Counted from the first letter of the stretch, positions 35,977 to 45,807 are shown. The stretch is DNA of 61,899 nucleotides from Pseudomonas triticifolii (GCF_014358015.1 NZ_JACONV010000025.1:1-61899); one strand, 5' to 3'. Notes: generated from the sequence alone by a model not told the origin. Program-made: numbers and translations.

Positions 35977-36077
35977 GTCCTGGCGCTGATTCGGGGGGCA
36001 ATCGGCAGGGATGCCGATTGAGCCGCACTGGGCCATGGATGGCCCATTTGCGGCGACCCCCGAATCAGTGGCAGGAC
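35977..36077. repeat. Three-way-junction palindromic element
   Basis: An outer stem GTCCTG / CAGGAC (35977-35982 / 36072-36077) continues after a 3x3 internal loop into a perfect 12-bp stem CTGATTCGGGGG / CCCCCGAATCAG (35986-35997 / 36057-36068). It encloses two hairpins: CAATCGGCA-GGGA-TGCCGATTG (35999-36020, GNRA-type loop) and GCCGCA...TGGGCCA-TGGA-TGGCCCA...TGCGGC (36022-36054). It could act as folded RNA or as a cruciform-forming mobile repeat. No protein is encoded. Confidence 0.7.
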
Positions 36078-36084
36078 GAAGGAA

Positions 36085-36146
36085 CCCCGGCGAAGCCGGG
36101 GCCGCAACCGGAGCGAAGGAGTTTGCTTACTTTGCTCCGTCAAAGT
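36085..36146. other. Two further hairpins beside the junction element
   Basis: CCCCGGC-GAA-GCCGGGG at 36085-36101 (perfect 7-bp stem, 3-nt loop) and ACTTTG-CTCCGT-CAAAGT at 36129-36146. They extend the structured block toward the right copy of the 41-bp repeat. In total 35746-36218 (473 bp) holds repeats and hairpins but no supportable gene. Confidence 0.65.
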
Positions 36147-36167
36147 GAGTCGCCGAGGGGCGAAAAG

Positions 36168-36208
36168 GTGACGTGAGCCATGCGCTCGGCTCACTGAGTC
36201 CGCAATCC
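36168..36208 (+). repeat. 41-bp direct repeat, right copy (with hairpin)
   Basis: Identical to 35742-35782, same orientation. The hairpin GTGAGCC / GGCTCAC at 36173-36194 lies just downstream of the chpC stop as read on the minus strand. Confidence 0.85.
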
Positions 36209-36218
36209 GCGTCTGCTT

Positions 36219-36707
36219 TCAGCCCCGCAGGGATGGATCGGCCAGCCCCGCATCCACCAGCCATTGTTCCAGCCCTTGCAGATCAGGAATACGGGTCACG
36301 GTGTCGCCGACCTGTACGGCGGCCAGTTCCAGTTCGGTCAAGGGCACGTCGACGTAGCTCAGTTGGCTGTCGACCTTGCAGGAGCGCGGGATGCCTTGGG
36401 TCAGCAGTGCAATGAACCTGACGTCATGGCGTCCGCCCAGCGCATTGAGCACAACGATACGCGCTCGCCCGCCTACGCGCGTACGGCCACCGCAGGCCGC
36501 TTCGAAGCTGAGCAGCGGCAAGGTCCGTTCGCGCCAGCTGATCGGACCCAGGTACCACTCAGGCGCGCCCGGTTCGGCGCTGCAGTCCTGGTAATCGATC
36601 AACTCGGCAACGGCGACGTTGGGCAGCAGCAGGTGACGATCACTCAACGGCAGGATCAACCCGGTCAGGCTGGTCAGCCGCTGGGTCTGGAACGAACTTT
36701 CAGACAT
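36219..36707 (-). CDS. chpC: CheW-like adaptor ChpC
   Basis: 162-residue single CheW-domain protein (LTGLILPLSDRHLLLPNVAVAELI at the start; GPISWRERTLPLLSFE in the middle). In P. aeruginosa, ChpC is the second CheW-type adaptor of the Pil-Chp system, coupling ChpA to PilJ or other receptors. The start is ATG 36707, which overlaps the chpA 3' end by 8 bp and implies coupled translation. It is the last gene of the operon. Downstream chpD/chpE of P. aeruginosa are not here, and the repeat block follows instead. Confidence 0.9.
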   Translation of the reverse strand: MSESSFQTQRLTSLTGLILPLSDRHLLLPNVAVAELIDYQDCSAEPGAPEWYLGPISWRERTLPLLSFEAACGGRTRVGGRARIVVLNALGGRHDVRFIALLTQGIPRSCKVDSQLSYVDVPLTELELAAVQVGDTVTRIPDLQGLEQWLVDAGLADPSLRG

Positions 36708-39700
36708 GAACCTGGCTCCAGTGCGCGATGCTGTCGAGCAGCACATTTTCCTGATACGGCTTGCTCAGGTATTCGTTGACGCCAAGGGCCATGGCCCGGT
36801 CGCGGTGTTTCTTGCCGGAGCGGGAGGTGATCATGATGATCGGCAGATCCTTGAGCTGCTCGTCGCGGCGGATCTGGCTCGCCACTTCAAAGCCGTCCAT
36901 GCGCGGCATTTCGATGTCCAGCAACAGGATGTCCGGCGTGTGTTCCTGCAGCAGGGTCATGGCATCGACACCGTCCTTGGCGGTCAGCACATGCATGCCA
37001 TGACGCTCCAGCAACCGGCCCGTGACCTTGCGCACGGTGACCGAGTCGTCCACCACCATGACCAGTAGCGGCCTGCTGTGCTCGACCTCTGCCGATGTCG
37101 CCACTGACCCGACACCCGAACGAGCGCTCTGTAACCGTCCCTGCAAGGTGCGGATCTGCGCCATCAGGTCGAGGATCAGCACCACATGACCATCACCCAG
37201 AATGGTTGCACCGGAGATGCCCTGAACCCTGGAGAACTGTGCGCCGAGGTGCTTGACGACAATTTCCCGCGACCCGGCCAGCGCATCCACCTGCACCGCC
37301 ACCCACTGGTCCTGCAGATGCACCAGCAGCACCGGCAGCGGCTGCAACTGGCCGATGAGCCTTGGCGGGCTGTTGTCGATCAGCTCACCCAGGTAGCGCA
37401 ACTCGTAGCTGCGTCCGCCGTATTGATAGCGCGGCGGGCTGGCCTGGTAATACGCGTCCAGTTCGTTTGGCATGACGCGCACGATGCCGTCCACGGTGTT
37501 GAGCGGCACGGCGTACTGTTCTTCGCCACAGGTCACCATCAACGCACGGTTGACCGAGACCGAGAACGGCAGGCGAATCCTGAATCGTGTGCCTTTGCCC
37601 GGCACCGAATCGATCACCATCGACCCGCCCAGTTGCTTGACCTCGGCGTGCACCACGTCCATGCCGACGCCACGCCCGGAGATCTGGGTGATGATTTCGG
37701 TGGTGGAAAAACCGGCCTGCAGGATGAACGGCAGGATTTCATGATCGGCAAGGTCAGCGTCCGGATGAATCATGCCGCGCTTGATCGCCTTGCGCCGCAC
37801 GGCCGCCAGATCAACACCGGAGCCGTCATCGCTGAGCTCGATCACGATATCGCCGCCCTCGTGCATCAGCTCAAGGTTGATATGACCCTCCTCGGGCTTA
37901 CCGACGGCCAGGCGCTTCTCTGTGCTTTCAAGGCCATGATCGACGGCGTTGCGCAGCATGTGTTCCAGCGGCGCAACCATTCGCTCCAGCACGTTTCGGT
38001 CCATTTCACCGTCAGCATTGCCGACATCGAACTGCACCTTCTTGTCCAGTTGAGTCGCCACCTGACGCACCACCCGGCGCAGGCGCGGGACCATGCGTTC
38101 GAACGGCACCATGCGCGTGCGCATCAGGCCTTCCTGCAAACGGGTGTTGACCCGTGCCTGTTGCGACAACAGCATTTCTGCGTCATGCGCCCGGGCCGAC
38201 AGGGTTTCCTTGAGGTCCATCAAGTCGGACGCCGATTCGAACAGCGATCGCGAGAGCTGTTGCAGTTGCGAATGGCGGTCCATCTCCAGCGGATCGAAAT
38301 CTTCGTAGCCCAGCCGCTCCGCCTGAGCCTGATCGCGACTCAGAATCCGGCCTTGAGTCTCGATATCGAGGCGACGCAACTGATCGCGCATCCGCTCGAT
38401 CGTGGTCTCCATCTCGGTCAGCGTCACCTGGGTGTCGAGCACTTCCTGCTCAAGCCGCCCGCGAAATATCGACGTCTCACCCGCCAGATTGACCAGGTCC
38501 TCCAACTGCTCGGCCGGCACCTTGATCGTTTCGGGCACATTGCGCTCGGACTCGGCATCCACACCAGGCGCGACCATGGCGGGCACCGGCTCTGGCGGAC
38601 GGGCAACCGGCGTACGGTCTGTCGGCTCCAGGCTGGCGAGCTTTTGAATGCTCTCGATCAGCAGGGCCGCATCAGGCATCGGCTTTTCGGTGCGCGCCGC
38701 ATCAAGCATGTCAGCCAGCACATCGTGGCCGCTTTGCAGCAGGCTCATCATCAGCGGGTCAGGCTGCATGGTGCCACTCGACAGCCCTTCGTAAAGGGTT
38801 TCAAGCTCATGCGCGAGGTCGCCGATAGGCGTGATTTCGACCATTCGCGCCCCGCCCTTGAGCGTGTGCAGGTCGCGCAGCAGGTTTTCGACTTCCAGGG
38901 TGTTCTGCGGATCGGCTTGCCAGCGAGCGAGCGACGTGCCTGAGCTTTCGAGCAGGTCGAACCCTTCCTCCAGAAAGATCTCCAGCAGCTCAGTGTCACG
39001 CTCTTGCAGCTCATCAGGTTGCGCGGCCGGCGCAAGCGACTCTGGCTCGGCTGTCTCGCCGGTGCGACAACGGATCAGCGCCTCGATCAGCGAGGAGGGA
39101 TCACTGAGTGCCTCTTGCCGATACAACTGATCAAGCATGATCGCCAGTTCATCGTGGCTCTGGAGCAGCAGCCCGGCCAGTGGCGGCGAGTGGCTGAAAC
39201 GCCGGTCGATCAAGCCTTCGTAGAGGTTTTCCAGTTCATGGGCCAGGTCGCCGACTTCAGCGACCTCAGCCATCCGCGCCCCTCCCTTGAGGGTGTGCAG
39301 ATCACGCTGCAGCGACGACAGCGGCAAGGGGTTGTCCGGTTCGTCCAGCCAGCGCTGCAGGGCTTGCCCGGCGCTGTCGAGGATATCGACCGCTTCTTCG
39401 AGGAATATCTCGACGATCTCGTCGTCCAGGCTGGCCGCTTCAGATCGTACAGCCTCGGCCTGCGAGGCTTCGTGCGCCAGTTGTTCGGTGGCGGCATTGA
39501 GTTCCGTGACGCTCAGCGTGCGATGGCCATCGCTTTTCACCAGCCCGGTCGCAGCAGGATCGAGCGCCTGATCAAGCAGCTCGTGCAAAGCCTTCACGCA
39601 TTCGGGACGAGGCTCGACATCCTGCCCCGCCGCCACCTGATCAAGCATGTTGATCAAGGCTTCGTGTGCGTGTTCGGCATCATCGAAAAAGCGCTCGCTG

Positions 39701-42675
39701 ACGGCCAGGCTGCTTTCTTCCACTGCGCCATACAGGTCGAGCAAGGCTTCGCACAGCTCATCGACCTGCGGCAGGTCGGCCAGGTGAGCGCCGTGGCCCA
39801 GCGTGGTCAGCTCGTCGAGCAGCGCGCTGAGTTCCTGACGCTCGCCGGGGTGCTCGCGCCAGCGTCGCAGCAGGTTTTCCGCGTCCAGCACGATGTCCAT
39901 GCCTTCGGCGAGGAAGCTGGCGATCAACTGAGGATTACGCTTGATGCGCAGGCCGTTGTCCGACTCGCGCAACGCCGACGTCAGCCGGTCATTGAGCAGC
40001 GCATAAGCGGATTCGATCAAGGCAGGCGCGCCCGGAATCGGCGCAAGCGGCTGACTGTCCAGTTGTTCAAGGCCTTTGAGCAGCAGCGGTTCGGCACTGC
40101 GCAGCAAGCGAATTTCAGGCGAGCCGATGGCGATCAGGTTGGCCTTGTACTCGCGCACCAGTTGGTCCAGCGGGCTGGCCAGTTCGGCTATCGGTAACAC
40201 GCCCGCCATGTGCGCGCTGCCCTTGAGCGTATGCAACGCGCGCAGCAGGCTGTCGCTGATCGATGGCGAGGCCGATTGCTCGGCGCTCTCAAGAAAACGG
40301 TTCAGGGTATTCAAGTGACCGAACGCTTCCTGGCGGAAGATCTCCAACAACTGTGGATCAATGACTTCGACCTCTGTCGGCTCCACCGGCAGTGCGAGAG
40401 GTTCCAGGCCGTTGGCCAATGCATGCGCGCGCGCGGCCAGCAGATCAACGTCGTTGCGTTGACGCTGGGCACCTTCGGCAAAATCCCTGATGACCAGCGG
40501 CAACAGCGCCAGCACTTCATGCGTCAGTTGCCGGGCTTCCAGACCCGGCAGTACGTCGCCTTCCAGAATCCGGTTCAGCAGGTTTTCAACCGACCAGGCC
40601 AACTCGCTCAGGATCAGCGCACGCACCATCCGCCCGCTGCCCTTGAGCGTGTGGAACGCACGACGCACTTCGGTCAGCGCAGCGACATCCACTTGATTAC
40701 CCGCCGCCAGCGAGCTCAGCCACCTGGGCAAATACTCTCGCAGCGCATCCAGCACTTCCTCGGCTTCTTCGAGGAAGACTTCACGCAGTTCATCGTCCAC
40801 GGCGTCCTCACCGGAGGGCGGTGGCAACAGGCTCGTCGGGGCATGGCGAGCAGGCGGATTCACAGCTGATACCGGGCTTGCCAGCACTTGAGCGATGGTC
40901 TGCGTCGGGCTGACCAGCGCCTTGCGGTCATCCAGCGCCAGCAATTCATCCTGGGTGATCACTTCGTCGAGCAGCGGCACCTCCAGCGTATCCGGCGCAG
41001 GTGCGTAGCCCAGCCGCGCCAGACTCTGCTGCGCCAGATCGAGGATCTGGTCACCCGGCGCTTCATGGTCTTCGCCCATGCGCTCCAGGTAGTATTCGAC
41101 GCCGGTGAGGGTATCCGCCAGGCAGTCGAGACGGCCCGCATCGGGGCGCGTCTCGTCCACCAGCAGGTGCTCCTGAATGTATTCGTTGCACGCCGCCAGC
41201 AGACTGGCCGCACGCGCCAGCGGGATCATGGCCAGCGCGCCGCGCACCTGAACCAGCAGGGCGCACAACGGGTCGAGGCGTCGCCGGTCCCACTCGCCGT
41301 CGATGGACTCCAGAATCACGTCCTTGGCCTGTTGCAGCACCGTGCGTGCTTCACGAATCACCAACTGGTGAATCTGGATCAGGTCGGTGGTCGGCAAGCG
41401 GCTTTCTTCACGACTGGCCTGCTCGGTGTTGCCCGCCATGCCTGCCAGCGTCGATTCGACGTAGAGCAACGCCCCCGCGACGTCCATCAACGCGGCATCG
41501 CTGGGCTCGCGCTGCCCTTGTGCCAGCCCCAGCACCACGGACAACTGATCAATGATCACCTTGCGCGGCTGACCGAAACCCAGCACTGCGAGGGTGTCGG
41601 CGATCTGTCGCAACGGCGGCAGCAGTGCGTTCAGTTCGCTGACATGCTGACGGTCGCCGCGCACGAACACGTCCAGCCGCTCCTTGACCCGCACCAGCCC
41701 TTCGCACAGGGCCTCGATGACCGAACGCATGGCGTCGCGATCCGGGCCGGTCATACGGGCGCGCTCTTCATTAACCACGTCGTTGCCGGGCAGTGCGTCG
41801 TCCAGTGCGTACTGATCCTTCAGGTCGAGCATCTTTGGCGCCAGGCTGTCGGATTTGGCGATGTAGAACAGCAGGCTTTTCAACAACTCTTCGGGCGCTG
41901 GCTGATTGATGCCCTCAACGCCCTGCTCGACCAGACGCTTGAGTTCTTTGTCGGCATCCTTCAGCAGGCTGCGCAGCGCCGGGCTGTTGGTGAAGTTGCC
42001 GTTGAGCATGGTTTCGACCAGCGCCGTGGAAATCCGCCAGAGCGGCCCGAGCGGCGCGTCTTCGCAGAGCTGTTCGAGCCTGGCGAAGACCTTGGCCATG
42101 AAGCCGAGCTGGGTTTTAACGCCCTGCTCGCGCATCAGGCCCGCCAAGGCCGCCTGCAAGGTCTGGCGCAATTTGCGCAACAGGCCGGGCAGCTCGGGCG
42201 TGTTGCGCCGGGCGAGTTCTTCCTTGTCCAGCGCGGGCACGACCACCAGTTGCGGGGCGAACAGACTGGTTTCCGACAGCAGGCTTTCGCCACGGGCGCT
42301 GCGCAGGTCGTTGAGTAACGGCAGGACCACCAGCGGCAGATCACGGCGCGCCGAATGAATGCGCTCCAGGTAGATCGGCAACTGAGTCATGGCCTGAATC
42401 AACAGCTGCTCGGACTCGACCGGATGGCTGACGCGATGCTGCTGCACCGCCAGCACCAGTTGCTCGATTTCCTCGGCCAGCAGCGCCGCGCCGTAGAACT
42501 CGATCATCTGCAGGCTGCCATGCACCTGATGCACAAGGTTCAGGCACTCGGCCATCGCCGCTGTGTTCGCGGGGTCTTCGATGAACTCATCCAGCGCGTG
42601 ACGTGCCTGCGTGAGGGTCTGGGCGATTTCGCCCTTGAGCCACTCCAGCGCCACGTAGTCGTGACGATCAGCCAT
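36700..42675 (-). CDS. chpA: ChpA, hybrid CheA-type kinase of the Pil-Chp system
   Basis: 1991 residues. A degenerate N-terminal Hpt-like domain (VHQVHGSLQM, about residue 50) is followed by four canonical Hpt motifs HTLKGS/G at about residues 675, 815, 1126 and 1269. The CheA dimerisation and ATPase core has PLEHMLRNAVDHGLES, DDGSGVD and GRGVGMDVV (about 1540-1680). A CheW domain (about 1700-1840) and a receiver with phospho-acceptor Asp near 1920 (LLDIEMPRMDGFE) complete it. The kinase phosphorylates PilG and PilH to steer type IV pilus motility and cAMP. It is about 480 residues shorter than P. aeruginosa ChpA (about 2472 residues, from memory). ATG 42675, 47 bp after pilJ. Confidence 0.95.
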   Translation of the reverse strand: MADRHDYVALEWLKGEIAQTLTQARHALDEFIEDPANTAAMAECLNLVHQVHGSLQMIEFYGAALLAEEIEQLVLAVQQHRVSHPVESEQLLIQAMTQLPIYLERIHSARRDLPLVVLPLLNDLRSARGESLLSETSLFAPQLVVVPALDKEELARRNTPELPGLLRKLRQTLQAALAGLMREQGVKTQLGFMAKVFARLEQLCEDAPLGPLWRISTALVETMLNGNFTNSPALRSLLKDADKELKRLVEQGVEGINQPAPEELLKSLLFYIAKSDSLAPKMLDLKDQYALDDALPGNDVVNEERARMTGPDRDAMRSVIEALCEGLVRVKERLDVFVRGDRQHVSELNALLPPLRQIADTLAVLGFGQPRKVIIDQLSVVLGLAQGQREPSDAALMDVAGALLYVESTLAGMAGNTEQASREESRLPTTDLIQIHQLVIREARTVLQQAKDVILESIDGEWDRRRLDPLCALLVQVRGALAMIPLARAASLLAACNEYIQEHLLVDETRPDAGRLDCLADTLTGVEYYLERMGEDHEAPGDQILDLAQQSLARLGYAPAPDTLEVPLLDEVITQDELLALDDRKALVSPTQTIAQVLASPVSAVNPPARHAPTSLLPPPSGEDAVDDELREVFLEEAEEVLDALREYLPRWLSSLAAGNQVDVAALTEVRRAFHTLKGSGRMVRALILSELAWSVENLLNRILEGDVLPGLEARQLTHEVLALLPLVIRDFAEGAQRQRNDVDLLAARAHALANGLEPLALPVEPTEVEVIDPQLLEIFRQEAFGHLNTLNRFLESAEQSASPSISDSLLRALHTLKGSAHMAGVLPIAELASPLDQLVREYKANLIAIGSPEIRLLRSAEPLLLKGLEQLDSQPLAPIPGAPALIESAYALLNDRLTSALRESDNGLRIKRNPQLIASFLAEGMDIVLDAENLLRRWREHPGERQELSALLDELTTLGHGAHLADLPQVDELCEALLDLYGAVEESSLAVSERFFDDAEHAHEALINMLDQVAAGQDVEPRPECVKALHELLDQALDPAATGLVKSDGHRTLSVTELNAATEQLAHEASQAEAVRSEAASLDDEIVEIFLEEAVDILDSAGQALQRWLDEPDNPLPLSSLQRDLHTLKGGARMAEVAEVGDLAHELENLYEGLIDRRFSHSPPLAGLLLQSHDELAIMLDQLYRQEALSDPSSLIEALIRCRTGETAEPESLAPAAQPDELQERDTELLEIFLEEGFDLLESSGTSLARWQADPQNTLEVENLLRDLHTLKGGARMVEITPIGDLAHELETLYEGLSSGTMQPDPLMMSLLQSGHDVLADMLDAARTEKPMPDAALLIESIQKLASLEPTDRTPVARPPEPVPAMVAPGVDAESERNVPETIKVPAEQLEDLVNLAGETSIFRGRLEQEVLDTQVTLTEMETTIERMRDQLRRLDIETQGRILSRDQAQAERLGYEDFDPLEMDRHSQLQQLSRSLFESASDLMDLKETLSARAHDAEMLLSQQARVNTRLQEGLMRTRMVPFERMVPRLRRVVRQVATQLDKKVQFDVGNADGEMDRNVLERMVAPLEHMLRNAVDHGLESTEKRLAVGKPEEGHINLELMHEGGDIVIELSDDGSGVDLAAVRRKAIKRGMIHPDADLADHEILPFILQAGFSTTEIITQISGRGVGMDVVHAEVKQLGGSMVIDSVPGKGTRFRIRLPFSVSVNRALMVTCGEEQYAVPLNTVDGIVRVMPNELDAYYQASPPRYQYGGRSYELRYLGELIDNSPPRLIGQLQPLPVLLVHLQDQWVAVQVDALAGSREIVVKHLGAQFSRVQGISGATILGDGHVVLILDLMAQIRTLQGRLQSARSGVGSVATSAEVEHSRPLLVMVVDDSVTVRKVTGRLLERHGMHVLTAKDGVDAMTLLQEHTPDILLLDIEMPRMDGFEVASQIRRDEQLKDLPIIMITSRSGKKHRDRAMALGVNEYLSKPYQENVLLDSIAHWSQVHV

Positions 42676-42722
42676 GACGAATACCGCCCTTTACCCGATC
42701 CAGATCGTTCATGGGGTGAACA

Positions 42723-44765
42723 TCATCCGATTTTTTTCGATGGCGGCAAGGTGAAGCCCGACACGGAACGGCGCATTTCGCTGGCCATCTTCGCCAGGTT
42801 GCCAATGCTTTCAGCCGTTGCCGAGGTGCCCGAGGTGGTTTGCGACGTAGTCTGCTGAATCACGCTCATGGTCTGGGAAATCTGTCCGGCCGACGCGGCC
42901 TGTTGCCGCGCCGCGTCGGTGATACTTTCGATCAGTTCGGCCAGCACTCTGGACACCCCTTCGATCTCTTCGAGCGCAACGCCTGCATCCTGCGCCAGCC
43001 GCGCACCACGCACCACTTCGCTGGTGGTCTGCTCCATGGAGATGACCGCCTCGTTGGTGTCGTTCTGAATGGCCCGCACCAGCGTTTCGATCTGCTTGGT
43101 GGCCGACGACGACCGCTCGGCCAGACGCTGCACCTCGTCCGCCACCACCGCAAAACCGCGTCCGGCATCACCTGCCATGGACGCCTGAATGGCCGCGTTG
43201 AGGGCCAGAATGTTGGTCTGGTCGGCAATGTCATCGATCAGACTGACAATGTCGCCAATTTCCTGCGAAGACTCGCCCAAACGCTTGATGCGCTTGGACG
43301 TGTCCTGAATCTGCTCGCGGATATTGTCCATGCCACGAATGGTGTTATGCACCACCTCGTTGCCCTTGTTGGCGATGGTCACCGAGCGCTCGGCCACCGA
43401 GGAGGATTCCGAAGCATTGGCGGAGACCTGATCAATGGACGCGGCCATGTCGTTGATCGACGTCGAGGCTGCGCTGATCTGCAGCGCCTGATGTTCGGAC
43501 GCCGCCGACAGTTGCATGGCCGTGGCCTGGGTTTCGGTGACCGCCGAGGCGACCTGCTCGGCCGTGAGGTTGATCGTGACCACCAGCTCGCGCAGTTGAT
43601 CAATGGAGTAGTTGATGGAGTCGGCAATCGCGCCGGTGAAATCCTCGGTGACCGACGCGGTAACGGTCAGGTCGCCATCGGCCAGGTTCTCGATTTCATC
43701 GAGCAGGCGCATGATCGCGTTCTGGTTACGCTCGCTCTTCTGCGCCGTTTCGCGCAACTGGCGGTTGGTCTCGCGGACCATCACCAGACCGATCAGGATG
43801 ATCGACATCAGCGCCAGCAGCCCCAGCACGTAACCGCCCACGGTATTGACCGTGCGCCGGTTAGCCAGGTTTTCCAGGCTGTTGGCCAGCACCGAAGTCT
43901 CGTCCAGTAGCGTCTGCGAGGTGTTGAAAATATTGCCGGACGCCTCCCGCACCCGGTACAGCTCAGGCGACGTTTCGAGAATCTCGTCCACCGAACCGGA
44001 CACGAACTCGAACAGCTCGGCAATTTCGGCCAGTCGCGCCCGCGCATCCCGGTCCTCGACCTGGGTGATGCGCAAGGTCGCGTTACCTTCCAGCATGCCA
44101 TTGAGCACGCGCCCGAACTGGCTGGCGTCGCGACCAAACGCATCGGCAGCCTGCACAGCCGTTTCGTCACCGGCCAGCACGGTGTTGACCGAACCCAGAA
44201 TCCGCTCGGCCAGCAGGGCCTGACGCTGGGCGACCACCACCTGGGTCGCAGGCGCTTTGCTTTGCAGAAGAATCTCGACGACCTTTTCGTACTCGGCCTG
44301 TAACTGTGGAATAGTCTCGGCCAGGGTCGCGGCCACCTGATGCAGCGACAGGACGGTCTGTTCGCTGGCCAGAATCACGTCGGTGTTCTTGCGCAGCGCT
44401 TCCCAGTCGTTCTGCACGTTGCGCAACTCGTCACGTATCGACGACGGCGCAGCAGGCAGGCTGGTGTTGGGGTCGCCCTTTCTGAGGTAACCCCAGCGCA
44501 GGTCGAAGTCGTTACGCGCATCGGCCAGTAGCTTGAAAGCCTGGGCCTTACCCGACGCCGCTTCGGTGGCGTTTTTCGCGATGCGCTGGGACAGCACACG
44601 CAATTCCCCGGCATGTCCGATGTACTGCTTGTCGTAATTGGACTGCGTATTGAGGTAAGCGAAGTTGGCGAACAGCAACATGATGAAAACGATCAGCGCA
44701 AAGAACAGCACCATAATTTGCGTGCGGCTTCGAGCGCCTTCCAGTGATCTGCCTGTCTTACCCAT
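42723..44765 (-). CDS. pilJ: PilJ, type IV pilus methyl-accepting chemoreceptor
   Basis: 680-residue receptor. A first membrane segment at about 15-36 (IMVLFFALIVFIMLLFANF) precedes a large periplasmic region with tandem PilJ-type helical modules (about 40-300). A second membrane segment at about 305-330 (GGYVLGLLALMSIILIGLVMV), a HAMP-like linker and a cytoplasmic signalling domain follow, with the hairpin tip region DIADQTNILALNAAIQAS...GDAGRGFAVVADEVQRLAERS. It senses the pilus and surface state and controls ChpA. pilK, which follows pilJ in P. aeruginosa, is missing: only 47 bp separate pilJ from chpA. ATG 44765. Confidence 0.95.
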   Translation of the reverse strand: MGKTGRSLEGARSRTQIMVLFFALIVFIMLLFANFAYLNTQSNYDKQYIGHAGELRVLSQRIAKNATEAASGKAQAFKLLADARNDFDLRWGYLRKGDPNTSLPAAPSSIRDELRNVQNDWEALRKNTDVILASEQTVLSLHQVAATLAETIPQLQAEYEKVVEILLQSKAPATQVVVAQRQALLAERILGSVNTVLAGDETAVQAADAFGRDASQFGRVLNGMLEGNATLRITQVEDRDARARLAEIAELFEFVSGSVDEILETSPELYRVREASGNIFNTSQTLLDETSVLANSLENLANRRTVNTVGGYVLGLLALMSIILIGLVMVRETNRQLRETAQKSERNQNAIMRLLDEIENLADGDLTVTASVTEDFTGAIADSINYSIDQLRELVVTINLTAEQVASAVTETQATAMQLSAASEHQALQISAASTSINDMAASIDQVSANASESSSVAERSVTIANKGNEVVHNTIRGMDNIREQIQDTSKRIKRLGESSQEIGDIVSLIDDIADQTNILALNAAIQASMAGDAGRGFAVVADEVQRLAERSSSATKQIETLVRAIQNDTNEAVISMEQTTSEVVRGARLAQDAGVALEEIEGVSRVLAELIESITDAARQQAASAGQISQTMSVIQQTTSQTTSGTSATAESIGNLAKMASEMRRSVSGFTLPPSKKIG

Positions 44766-44840
44766 TAATCAGGCCCCCGCCTGGACCAACTGCGATTCGT
44801 GATACACAACAGACCGGTCAATACCGGGCCAACAGCTTTT

Positions 44841-45380
44841 CTACAACGCCACATCCATGAAATCTGCCGACTGCACCAGCCCCCAGGGACTGAACACCAG
44901 CCAAGCCTGCTCCCGAATGAACTGCCCGCGCAGAAACGGCGCAACACGCGGATCGGGCGTGCCCTGCGCCTCGGAGATCAGACTCATCTGGCTGAAATGC
45001 TGCATGCCGAAAACCTCATCCACCAGCAGGCCCGTCAACATATCCTGATGTTCCACCACCAACACACGCCGCTGTTTGCGCACTGCTGAGAGCTCATGAC
45101 CGAAGAACCCGCACAGGTCCATGAGCGGCAGCAACCGCCCGCGAAGATTGGCGACGCCCAACACCCAGGGTTTGACGCCATGCAGCGCGGCATAACGAGG
45201 CTCATGGAGGATTTCGGCGATTTCGCCGATAGGTGCCACAAAACGCTGATCGCCCATCCGAAAACCGATGCCGCTCCATTCCTGCTGATGGGTTTCCTGC
45301 AGCGGCAAACCGGCCGCCAGCGAACGGCAGCGCCGATCGATGTCCAGAAGCATTTCAAACGCTGTGCGTGGCTCGGCCAT
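44841..45380 (-). CDS. pilI: PilI, CheW-like adaptor
   Basis: 179-residue CheW-domain protein (GIGFRMGDQRFVAPIGEIAEIL, then KPWVLGVANLRGRLLPLMDL) linking PilJ to ChpA. It lies 14 bp after pilH and 75 bp before pilJ, within the pilGHIJ-chpAC operon. ATG 45380. Confidence 0.94.
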   Translation of the reverse strand: MAEPRTAFEMLLDIDRRCRSLAAGLPLQETHQQEWSGIGFRMGDQRFVAPIGEIAEILHEPRYAALHGVKPWVLGVANLRGRLLPLMDLCGFFGHELSAVRKQRRVLVVEHQDMLTGLLVDEVFGMQHFSQMSLISEAQGTPDPRVAPFLRGQFIREQAWLVFSPWGLVQSADFMDVAL

Positions 45381-45394
45381 GATGATTCCGGCAA

Positions 45395-45760
45395 TCAGCC
45401 GGCCAGCACCGCATTCAGGGTTTTCATCAGGGTGTCTTCATCCACCGGCTTGGTCAGATAATCCCGAGCACCCTGGCGCTTGCCCCAGACCTTGTCGGTT
45501 TCCTGATCCTTGGTGGTGATCATGATCACCGGAATCATCGCGGTGTCAGCGTCCTTGGTCAGCTGGCGCGTTGCCTGAAAACCGTTGAGGCCCGGCATCA
45601 CGATGTCCATCAATACCGCATCGGGCTTTTCCTGACGGGCCAACGCCACGCCGTCTGCGCCGTTCTCAGCCTTGAGCACCTCGTGGCCATGCTTTTCCAG
45701 CATGCCGGTGAGTTTGTACATTTCTGTCGGCGAGTCATCGACGATCAATATTCGAGCCAT
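45395..45760 (-). CDS. pilH: PilH, single-domain response regulator
   Basis: 121-residue CheY-like receiver. DDSPTEMYKL is the acidic pocket, LMDIVMPGLNGFQATR holds the phosphorylated Asp at about 52, VIMITTKDQETD carries the Thr switch, and KPVDED the Lys. In P. aeruginosa, PilH counters PilG and works on the retraction side or as a phosphate sink. ATG 45760, 47 bp after pilG. Confidence 0.95.
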   Translation of the reverse strand: MARILIVDDSPTEMYKLTGMLEKHGHEVLKAENGADGVALARQEKPDAVLMDIVMPGLNGFQATRQLTKDADTAMIPVIMITTKDQETDKVWGKRQGARDYLTKPVDEDTLMKTLNAVLAG

Positions 45761-45807
45761 GGGTGTTCCCCGTCAGGTTGCGAGCACGCGTTCAATGGGC
45801 GCGGGCG

